From assembly GCA_019925095.2 (NCBI GenBank), contig CM034389.1:14577435-14641434 (forward strand): DNA of 64,000 nt. Reading direction: 5' to 3'. The position numbers and the translations under genes were made by a program. The notes under the pieces were generated by a model. The model was not told the DNA's origin. It saw only the letters and a list, made by a program, of their open reading frames with translations, and made no database searches. Below are positions 32,501 through 44,500 of the stretch, in pieces (position 1 is the first letter of the stretch; the number at the start of each line of letters is the position of its first letter). This DNA is from Dendrolimus kikuchii. Taxonomy: Eukaryota > Arthropoda > Insecta > Lepidoptera > Lasiocampidae.

Positions 32501-35500
32501 AATTCTAGTTCAGACATAAAAATGAAATTGTAATTGTAAAGCTTGTTTATTATAAACTACGATATCTTCGCGACTATGTCCACGCTTGACTTGAATTTCC
32601 AACAGGACCCGGGACACAAAGTATCGCAGCATTTGAAGAAAGAATGTAAGCTATCGTTTTAGTGGAAACTGTCGGAATGATCTAATTTTTATGCAAGCGA
32701 ACAACTTCAAACCGCTCCCGGGAAAATTCCCGCGGAAATCTCGGGATAAAAAATATCACACATTTTATTACATTAAATTTGCTGTCGTTCAGTAAAAAAA
32801 TCACATTGGAATTCGAAATATTATTTAATCTGGCCACTTTAAATCATGCCCAGAAAAAATCCCGCGGCATTCCCGGGATAAAAAGTAGCGCAGAGTTTTA
32901 AGTCTAAGAATTAGTTGTCGATCAGCGAAAACCGCATCGAAATCGGCAAAGTAGTTTTTACGTGAATCCCGAAGAAACAGATACAAAATCTAAAAAACTG
33001 CATCGAGTTCTCTATCGTCTAAATAGTCTATTTTTTTTTATGTTTAAGGCTTGGCAACTAGGCCTTTAAGCCAGGCGCCGTTGTATTGTAGTCTACAATC
33101 GACGTCATTCAACGGAGTTCTTGTGACAACTCGAAAGGCCACATTTGGCTATATAGTTCACGTTTCTCGCAAAAACACATAATTACTACTCAAAAACTAT
33201 CAATATCCTACAACTATAGTTAATTTTAGAGTAATTTTAGACATTTTTAGAAAATAAAACTGCACAACACAACGTTTCCTTTCAGTTCCCGCCAAAAACT
33301 CTAAATAGTCTGTTCCAGTTTTTTTTAAAGAACTTCAATGTACAGACACGGCATGTTTAGAATTTTATAATATTAAGTATAGATAAATTGCAAACAATTT
33401 GTAAAACAAGCAAAATATTAAATAACAAAGAAAGCTAAACAATTAGCAATATTATGCAAATAAAATATATTGAAACATACTTTTGAAATGATCGGGACGA
33501 TTAATCATTATAAACAATTGATAAGAAGTGGTCTATTAATTTTCAAAAACCTAAGAAAATTTTGTTATTGCGAGGGTTGAAATTACTATAATTTCGACAA
33601 TACACAACTTCCTAAGGCTATAAAACTGTAACAGAGAGATATTTTGAGACACTGAGATATTGTAACACACATTATATCAAAAATTTAAACTAGTTTCACA
33701 ACATACAATTTAGTCTCGTTATGTTTTGTACACCAATTTTTTGACCCACAATACGACTGTGTTACGATATTAATAATGAAAAGTCAAAACGGACTATAAA
33801 CATACCTCTTTATTTGGGAGAAGTACCAGGAGTGCATTTACCACTCTATCTTTTTTAATTCGTGGACAACTTTCCACCAACTCTTGCCAATTACTGGGCA
33901 AGTTCTCTCCATACTTTTCTCTAAAACAAAGTCAACAAAATAACAATATTCAGACATAACCACGAACTTTATAAGTTATAATTATAATATTACGAATGTG
34001 ACACAAACATAGCGCGTAGCTATATCGGAAGCTCCGGAGACCGTTTTAAAAAAACTTTATCCGAATTAACACTGTTTAATTATAATTAATTTAAAATATA
34101 CACTTTTGAATAGAATTGACAATTGAATTTAAATACGGAATAGAAACTGAACAGAAATCGGAACAGAGATCGAGTTCTAGAAACAGAGGTCCGACCAGTT
34201 GGTGAGATCTGCCGAGCAAAACAAGACGAAAACATGATCCTTAGATCATGTTACTTTATATTTTTGTTATTTCCTTTCAACGGACGCTTATAATAGTACG
34301 TATTTTCATGCAACTATAGCACTCAGTATTTGTAGCCGAAATATCCAGATATTTTTTTTTTATTTTTTATTGCAGGAGTTCAGCAGACAAGCAGACTTGA
34401 TGGAAAGCGGTTACCAACGCCTATGGATATTTGCAACACCAAAGGTGCTACAAATGCGCTGCTGCACTCTTAAAGGAGACTGGAACCTGATCACTAATGC
34501 CGGAACACAACACAAGGTTGTTATGGCGGCATACTCTAGAGCAGGGGTGGTCGCCATCCAGTCAAGCAAATACCCTACCACCTGGCTGTGGGTTGTTTAG
34601 CCGCCTCTTACGACAGGCCGCCATGCCGCAGGAAATTGTATTCTTTCTCCGTTCCTGCTCGGATAATAATAAATGGACAACAACATCTCATAGCCAAAAT
34701 AAAACTAAAACTAAAATCTGAAAGAGACTAATCATTTCATTAACAAATCAAAACTTCTAATGTTTCATGGAAATCTGGAGAAGTATTATATTTTTAGACT
34801 AATTTACAGAAAGCCATATTCTGTTTTTTTTATGTTTGCTTATAGTAGGCAAACTGCCAGACGGATCCATTTGATGGCAAGTGGCTACCGTTGCCATGGA
34901 CATCTGCAACACTAAGGGAGCCGATGCGGTTCCCTACCTCGATGAGACTTTAAAAATCTGTTTACGCCCTTTTTGAAGAGCCCCATATTGTAGCGCTCTG
35001 GGAAAACCGCAGGAGGGAGCTCATTCCACAGCTTGCTCACGTATGGCATAAAGGAGCGAGTGCCACGTACAGTGGATAACTTCCAGGTGTCAAGGAAGTG
35101 TGGATGAACTCCCAGTCGCCGGCGGGCAGTGCGGTGGTAAAATGGCGGCATAGGTACCAAACCAAACAGTTCCTCAGAACACTCCCCATTGTACAGACGG
35201 TAGAACGCGCTCAGAGCGCCAACATCTCTTCTGAGACTTAAAGGTTCTAAACCGTCTGTAAGTTCGGAATCTTCGACAATCCGGACCGCTAGGCGCTGCA
35301 AGGAGTCAAGTGGGAGCAGCTGGTACTGAGGTGCCCCAACCCAGAGATGGGAGCAGTACTCCACATGGGGACGGACTTGGGCCTTATATAATAAAAGCCT
35401 ATGTCCCGCTGTGAAGTACCGCTTAGCCCTTTGCGCACCCCAAGCTTTTTTGAAGCGATTTTCGCTTTGCTCTCCAAATGACCCCGAAATTGCACCTCGA

Positions 35501-38500
35501 TCGAAATGTCAACGCCTAGGATCCCGATGGAGTCGGAGATCTTGAGGGGAGTGCCCTAGAACTGTGGCGCCAGCAAAAATGGGGCTTTTTTTAGCGGTGA
35601 TCGCGCAGACATGCGTCTTTTTGGGGTTAAAAAGTACGAGATTTCGTCTACCCCATTCCGAGACCTGCTTCAGGAAGGTCTCGATTTCAGACACAAGCCG
35701 GATTCTGTTTTCCTCAACTTCTGTACGAGGAATATTTGCGCGGCCAGTGAAGAAAGCATCGCCCGTGCTGTCATCCGCCGCATAACAATGAAGATTGCCA
35801 GTCTGCAACATGCCATTGATATGCAGAATGAACAGCGTGGGCGACAACACTGAGCCTTGAGGTACGCCAGCATTTATAGGCTTCGTCTCCGAGCATACAC
35901 CGTCAAATAAGACCTTGATGCTCCGCCCATATAAAAAACTGGCCACCCATGCGCACAATCCCTCGGGAAGCCCGTAGCTAGAAAACTTCGAAAGAAGTGC
36001 CCTATGCCAGACCCGATGTAAGGCCTTTGCAATATCCAGGCTTACCGCCAATGCTTCCCCCTTACTCTCAATGGCGGCTGCCCATTGGTGAGTCAAGTAC
36101 TCTAAAAGATCGCCAGCACTCCGTCCGTAACGAAATCCGTATTGGCGGTCATTTAGAAGCTGGTTTTCCTCTAGGTACCCGAGAAGACGCGTGTTTACAA
36201 CGCGCTCCATCACCTTGGAGAGTAAGGAGGTTATTGCAATAGGCCTGAAATTAGATGGGTCCGTGCGGTCTCCCTTCTTGGGAATAGGGTGGACATAAGC
36301 TACCTTCCACGAAGCTGGGACTACACCCGCAGAATAAAAAAGCGAGAATAGGCGCGTCAGTATTGGAACCAGCTCGGGAGCACACGTCTTAAGCAAGATC
36401 GCGGGAATACCATCAGGTCCACTGGACTTCTTGACTTCGAGGGATTGGAGAGCCCGACGCACTGCACGTAGCGTGAAGCGCACTTCAGGTATTCTGCGCA
36501 CCGCGGAATGGTCGGTGGTGCCGTTCCCCCGTCATCAAGAGTAGAGTTCAAGAGATCAAAAGAGAAAAAGAGAGCACAAGAGATTGGCCTTTTCTTTTGC
36601 GGAAGTAGCCAATGAACCATCAGGTCCGTGTAGAGGTGGCAGGGAAGGCCTACAGAAGTTGCCTTCTACAGCCTTGGCGAGAGACCAAAAAGCGCAACTC
36701 CCAGAAGGGAAGCTAAATAGTTTGTCGCCTATTTTTTTAATGTGCCGCGTTTTATAGCCTCGGCTATACACTTCTTGCTGGATCTGACCGCAGTGTTAAA
36801 TTGCTTCTTCAAATCAGGTGTGGCTGGATCCCCACTATTACGCGCTGCAACCCAGGCTCGATAAGTGTATTGCTTGCGGTTCAAGGCTTCAGCGCAAGAT
36901 GCAACAAACCAGGGTCGCGAATGGCCACCTGCACGGACAACACTGTTGGGAATGAAACAGTGCATTCCCGACAAAATTATGTCCGCTATGGCATCTGCGC
37001 AAATGGAGGGATCATCTGATGAGAAGCAAATTTGCAGCCAGAGGAAAGTGTAAAATTCTCGCACCGTCCCAATCCGCCGACTTGTAGTGCCATACATGGC
37101 GTGTCCCAAATGGGCGGGGACGGCCGTTTTTCAGTACAGGGACCACAGTGTTTTAGTTTAAAGTTAAAAGTAAATGTCTATTTTCATAGGCATAGTTCAC
37201 AGTCTATTGTCAACTTAAATAAATATAATCATTCTGACCATTATATTAAATTTGTATGTATTTGCCCCCGAAAGATTGACTTCATTTTATATCGCAAACT
37301 ATACCACACCCGTCTATATGTAAACTACATAAATGACAAAACTTGACAAAAATGACAAAATAGATAACATGGTCCAAGTCGACCAACTGGACCCAGTGGA
37401 TCCAGTGGACAAAGTGGACCCAACTGGCCTAGTGGACCCAGTGGACCCAGTGGACCCAGTGGACCCAGTGGACCCAGTGGACCCAGTGGACCCAGTGGAC
37501 CCAGTGGACCCAGTGGACCCAGTGGACGAAATGGACAAAATCACAAAACCTGTCCTAGTTTCCGGGATAAACTTTACATAAATCTATCCCAAAATGTATC
37601 CCATTATCCGGGATAAAAAGTATCCCTTGGGCACTCTCGGTCAGACAGACAGACAGAGTTACTTTCGCATTTATAATATTAATAGGGATTAACAACAATA
37701 AACAAAAACGTCCAATAGTCATGCAAAATTACATAGGCTTAATACATGCATAAGTGTAATATTCCAAAAACCTATTTTTTTTTTCATTCTAGAACTAGAA
37801 AATCGTGATTACATTTTGAATTATTTTATGTAATCTTCGGAAGTATGCGTTACGTACTTTATGGTAAAGCAATTATTTATAAAAATCAAGATAATCTCAT
37901 AATTGATTTCAAACAAGAGTGAGTGATGCCTTCTTTGCACTTATATTTAAACATCATCCTTTATTTATTCACTAGCATTTTTCCCGTGGTTACGCCGCGT
38001 GAAAACCACTAGGTGGTAGCTGTATGTTACTTACATAAAAACTTAATTAGGTTTTTATATTCAGCTTCAATGAAAATTTATCTAAGTAATAGTGAAAATC
38101 GCTTAAACATCATAGCTACATTATTGTGTACACATACGTTATGTGTGAATATTTAACGTCAATATCACATCACACATAAACTCACTATCATAACAAAGAA
38201 ACTAAGTTCATATAGTCTACACTGCCCACAGAACATAGGGCGAGTCGAAGCCAACCTGATTTGAAGTAATACAATAAATGTCATATTGTTTATGACAACA
38301 TAGGTATTTGTTTAGTGAATTGAAAAAACGCGATTGCAGCGCCATCTATTTTGCTAACCCGTTTGTTCTAAGGAAATGACGTCATTTATCGGGATAAAAT
38401 GTACCCTAAGTGTTAACTCAGTTTATAAGCCAGCACTATATCGATTTTCATTCATATACGTTCAGTAGTTTCCAAAAAAGATACGATCCCGGCACCATTT

Positions 38501-41500
38501 TATCGCTACTTTCATCTAACCCACGGAAACGACGCCATTTATCCTAAATTACACCCCGAGATATATGCTAGCTCTATGTCATGCTTCATTTAAGTCCATT
38601 CAGCAGTTTTCACGTAATGCTCTAACAGAGACAAAAATTCTAAAAGTTGAATTTTTGGAATATGCTTATCCCAATTAGTCCCTCTGATTCTGTTTCACAT
38701 TTTTAAACGCATTGTACGAACTCGAACCATTTGCAAACTTATTATAGTACTAGGATATGCCCACTACTTCGTCCACACTTCACATGAAATTTCCAAGGAT
38801 TCCCGGGACACAAAGTACCGCAGCATTTAAAAAAGATCGTAAGCTATCGTTTTGTAAAGTGTGTCGGAATAAGCTAATATTTATGCACCCGAACAACTAC
38901 AAACCACTCCCGGGAAAATTCCCGTGGGTTTCCCGGGATAAAAATATCGCACATTTTATTACATAAAATTTGCTATCGATCAGTGAATAAATCACATTGC
39001 AAGTTGATTTTTTTATCTGGTCACTTTAATTCATTCTCAGAAAAACTGCAACGGGATTCCCAGGATACAAAGTAGCGCAGATTTTAAGTCTAAGAATTTG
39101 CTGTCGGTATCCGCATCGCAATCGGCTCAGTAGTTTTTATGTGAATGCCGAACAAACACAAGAAATAAATAAAAATGCATCGTGTTCTCTATTTGTTACA
39201 CAGTGTATTCTAGTTGGTTTTTTTTTTTAAATAGCTTCAATGTAGAGAACACATAACATGTTATATTTCATATAATTTTTAAGTGTTAACTTAAATTTCT
39301 AACTATGAAAAGCAAACCAACTTCTTTAGCAATTGTTTAAGAAGCTTATTGGTCGAATTTACTATAATATATAGTATAAATACTCTGCGTACTGAAAATT
39401 AAACAAATAGAGCTATCCTCGCTCATACTACTAAATTGAAATAGCGTTTTTAACTACAAATTAAATTTTGTATTGTCCATAACCATGGAAGCCTACATAG
39501 ACAACAACAAAGATGGAAAAATAGTTTTATTTACATTGTGTAAATAACATACGTTTTAAAAAAAGAGTAACATCATTTGATTTATTCTTAAGCATCATAG
39601 TTTAATGACACTTTCTCACCTATATAAATGTGGGACAGTATTGGCCCAGAGCCCAGCTTCATGTTCGGAAACTAATTCTGAGAGACATAGCATAGCTTTA
39701 CTATTTGTAGACGTTGGCAATCCAGCGGCATCATAACTTTCTATAGCTGATAGTAATTTAACTGCAGCTACTTCCTTAGCCAAATCCTCCGATGGAGATG
39801 AGGCAGGGTACGACGATGCGGAATACGACGCTCCGACCTATATAATTGAAAATGCTCTTAACAACTATTTAAAACAATTATAAATATATCTAACCGCTAT
39901 ACTACAATGTCAAAAAAGTACCGGGAAAAGGCCAATAATACACAAAATATTAGTTATTCATTCAAATTTATTTTATCACCTTCAAAGTATGCTCCTTCAG
40001 AAATGATACACTTACGCCAACGAATAATCCAATCATCAAAACTTTTTTAAACGCTTTTTCCGGAATTGAGTTTAGTTCTCGTCGCGAATTCTCCTTTATG
40101 TCTTCTACCAAATGAAAACGGGTGCCACGAAATGGTAATTAGAGTTTAGGAAAAAGAAAGATGTCGGCTGAAGCCATATCTGGTCAATAAGGTGGTTGCT
40201 CAATGGTATTTGTTGAGTTTTGATCAAAAATTCGTTCAATATTATGGCCTTAAGCGAAGACGCATTATCGTGGTGCAAAATCTAAGAATTTTCTTTCCAC
40301 AAATCTTGCCCTTTTTCTGGCCGCATAACGCTCAAGTAATATACTTTATTAACCGTTTGACTTTCCGGTAAGAATTTCGAGTGCACAACACCGCGATATT
40401 CAAAGAAAACAGTCAACATGACTGACTTTTGATAGACTTTGGCGTGGTTTTTTCGGTTTCGGTTTCGGTTCAGTCGGAAAGCGCCACTCCGAAGCTTGTT
40501 GACTAGTTTGCATGTCAAACTCGTAAATCCACAACTCGTCGCCAATAACAATGCTTTTCACGAATGTTGGGTCGGAATTGACTCGTTCTAGCATGTCCTC
40601 AGCGACTCTTATGCGATTGAGTATTTGAAGAAAATTCAGGTCTATTGGGACTAGCCGAGCGGCGACATGTTTCAAACTTGAATGAAGATTTTCAGTCACT
40701 ATTTCCTTCACTTTTGCGATGTTAACTTCAGTTGAAGACGTTGATGGCCTACCGAGGCGAGGCAAATCTTCCAGCATATCTCGACCGCTTTTGAACGCTT
40801 TGTACCACTCATAAGCACGTTTTTTTATAAAGTCGATTCACCGTAAGCCTTCTGTAACATTTACAGTATCTCCACACACGAAATTCCATTGATGATGCAA
40901 AATTTAAGACAAACTCTTTGTTCGTTGTTTTTGTCTATTGATCTAACAAAAAACAGCACTGTATTTAATCTAAATGACCAATGCAACTCAAACTTCGCGC
41001 CAAAATGAAAAACAGATGTGCCAATCTAACAAAAAAAAAATTGGAACCATAAACAAATCATCCATTCCTGATACTTCTTTGACATAATGTATTAACCAAA
41101 TTGAAGTAATTTATTTCAAGCTGTATTGGGTAACATGCAATCGATCATTATAATATTATAATGAACGAAATGTCTGTTTGTAACCAGATTAAAAAAAGTA
41201 GGAACCAGCCAGAGCCAGGAGTAGTTCAGCCATAACCATTTGTTTCTAAATCAATTTTGATCATTATTTTTACATACGTTTTCTTTTTGGATTGTCCTCA
41301 GTATAGCTTCAAGCTTTTGTATTGCACCTTGGAATTAGTTGAAAGTAATGACTGTTTTTAAACAAAATCTGTGTTAATGCAGAAAATGTCAATAGTTTAG
41401 TAAAATTTGTATTTTAATGCGGCTTCACGAACTCTGCTATTTAATGTTTCCATAGGATTTCATAATCATTGAAAACAAATCAAACAAATACAGGGAGGGA

Positions 41501-44500
41501 TTTAAAATTATAGTAAGATTATTTGTAATTAATCAAGTTTACTACTTGCATTATATACACTTTCATGTTTGCCTTATATTACCAACAATCATGATAACAA
41601 TCTTTACGTAACTTAAACTCTAGTGTGTGAAGTTTCACTACTACAAGTTGTATACAATAATAATTTACAGATTGCTTTAAAAATTAATCATCCATTAAGC
41701 GCTCTGAATGTGGCATTATGTAATTTAGCCCTAATTGTGTGGCATTCTTACTCAAATTGTGTAATTCACATAAAAGTATAGGCACAAGACTGTGAAGGAC
41801 CCCAGAGTGACACGTGATGACCACAGCTTTTGTCATGACTGTCTTTATGAAACCTATAAAAACATAAAACTATATCACTCACTTTAACAGTGCAGTCATA
41901 GCTGACGGGGCCACGTTTAGGTCGTAAGTCCTGCACATTGTATACTGGCTGTGGAAGTCCCAATTTTTTACAGGTCCATTCTAACTTTAATACTGATGTT
42001 GATTCTGGTGGCAGTTCCAAATTATTTGTTTGACTTGTATTTGTTAGTTCTTCTGCATTTGCCTAAAAAATAAAGTAAAATCAAGAAACACTAGAAAACT
42101 AGCAAAAACCAAAATTATGGCTAATTATGTACAAACCAAAATTTCATTGTTAGCTGCTGGCAACTGAAGAGGAATTAAATCAACTCTGTTCAAACGTTCC
42201 CTTAAATTTGAAAGTCTTTGTGATGCTGACACTTTACTGCCCTGTTTACTTTCATTTTCGTTACCAGGGCGTGTGGAATGCTTAAACTGAAATACAAAAT
42301 AGTTACATAATGAAATAAATAAAACATTTAAGGTCCTTAATTGTTAATGGAGAAAAGTACATGAGGGCACTTTTTGAATCCAAAAGAGACATATCTATAT
42401 AACAATTTACCAGATTTTCCTCTCTTATCAAAATAAATATTTTTAAAAATCTGTTATTTTTAGTAATTTTTCACAAAAATTAAAATAATATGGTATTTGG
42501 AAAATGATTCTACCAAATTCAATCTTATAAGTTATTATATTTTCTTAAGTTTTCGCGACTAGTATACAAAAATAAAACTACGTTTTAACGGTTTTATTCG
42601 CGGTAATTTATTTGATTTTTATTATTCCGACGTTTCGACCACTTTTCAGTAGCCGTGATCACGGAAGACAAAGATATCAAGTGTCAATGAGTATTGTTAA
42701 AGTTTTATCCTACCACCAAATTGTTCATTTTAATTATTTATTTTTAATTTTGTTTATGGTTATTATTTACTCTATGGGTGCCTAATCTAATTTACCATCG
42801 CTTCGCAACATGTTGTTGCTTGATGAGAAAAAGCATCGCAAGAAACCATTCAGCAAACAAGCCTAGCTCTAATCTTTATATATATAATTCTTCTGTACGT
42901 GTGTTGACAGTGATCTCCTCCTAAACGGCTGGACCAATTTGAATGAATTTTTTGTGTGTTCAAGTGGATTCGAGGATGGTTTAGATTCACAATTGAACCC
43001 GGTAGGTGGCGCTGCAATTGAGTTTCAAATTTTCTTCAGGGCAGGACAACGTCTGCCGGGACAGCTAGTCATTTTATATAATATTAAAATGGGTGGAAGG
43101 AAAAAAAAATGTCGTTTGTGTTCCAGTGCACGCAGAAAGAGCTCACAGTGTCTTGAGCTCTGGTAGGTGGTTTTTGATATCAATAACCTCACGCATCATT
43201 CTAGGTATGAAACGATTCTCTTTTGCGAGGATTTGTGGTTTATCGAATCTGACTGACACTAGCTTCTATAGTATGGAAGAAAATAAAAGCCTTCAGGAAG
43301 TCCAAAAATGACAATAATATAAATTCCAATAACCCATCTTCCTGGCTTCCCAATTTCATGCACAGACTTGCACCCTCTTTTGTTTCCCTTGAACCTTGTT
43401 CCCCATCAGCTGTTTCCCTTCAGATGAGTTGAAACCGATTAACTCTAAATTTTCTTTTGCAGAACTATGTGCTGCCTTAGATCATCTCCGAGACTCTTCT
43501 CCTGGAGTAGACGGCATTCCTTATTCCTTTGTAATTCAATCCTGTGAATCTTCTAAACATTTGCTATTAAACCTTCTGAATCATATTTTCCTTTCCGGAC
43601 CTATTCCAGTCTTGGAAAAATCAAATAATTGTTCCCATATTAAAACCTGGCAAGGACGCTTCAGACTCTAATGCTTATAGACCTATAGTCCTATCTTCAG
43701 TCCTCGCTAAAATTATGGAGTATTTAATTAAAAATCGGCTTGAGTGGATCATAGAAAACAAAGACATACTAACCAATAATCAGTTTGGTTTCAGACGAGG
43801 TTTAAGTACAATGGACAGTCTTAGCCTTATTACCTCAGACATCAGATTAGCTTTTCCCCAAAATGAGCATGTTGTAGAAGTCTTTTTAGACATAACGTCT
43901 GCATACGATAACGTCAACCTTCAAATACTCAAACAGAATTTACACAATCTGAGTATCCCTCCGAGGATTGTCAACATTATCACCAATATGTTCATGGAAA
44001 GACCAATCTCCGTCTGCGTTCCGGGAATCTATTCTCCCCCGTTTTGTATGGAAAGGTTTACCCCAAGGCTCTGTCCTCAGCCCGATCCTCTATAACATAT
44101 ATACGGTGGATCTAGGATCATCTGTTAGCTGCTTTTGCCAAGTCCTTTAATATGTCGGTGACATTGCTCTATATGCCACTTCTGACTGTTTCAGTGATGC
44201 TTCAAATCGTCTCAATTCTGATCTTTTTTATCTTAACTCGTGGCTTTCAGAGCACTGTTTGTCACTTTCCGCTTCAAAATGCTCAGCTGTCATATTCCCC
44301 CTGAAAAGAGATATTCCTGCCCTAGATATTCACATTAACTATCATCCAATCCAAATTTCTAATTCTGTTAAATTCCTAGGTGTCATTCTCGATGCTAAAC
44401 TTTCAGGCCTCCCCCATCTCAATTATATTTGCGAAAAAACAGACAAAAACACTACTGTGAGTCGAGCCCTGCCAGGTGTTAGGTGGGGATGTCGCCTCTA

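Noticed and set aside
37333..37581. 82-codon frame with a Val-Asp-Pro repeat as a possible small gene
   Set aside because: It is a 9-bp minisatellite inside a TDRD7 intron, open on both strands because the period is a multiple of three.
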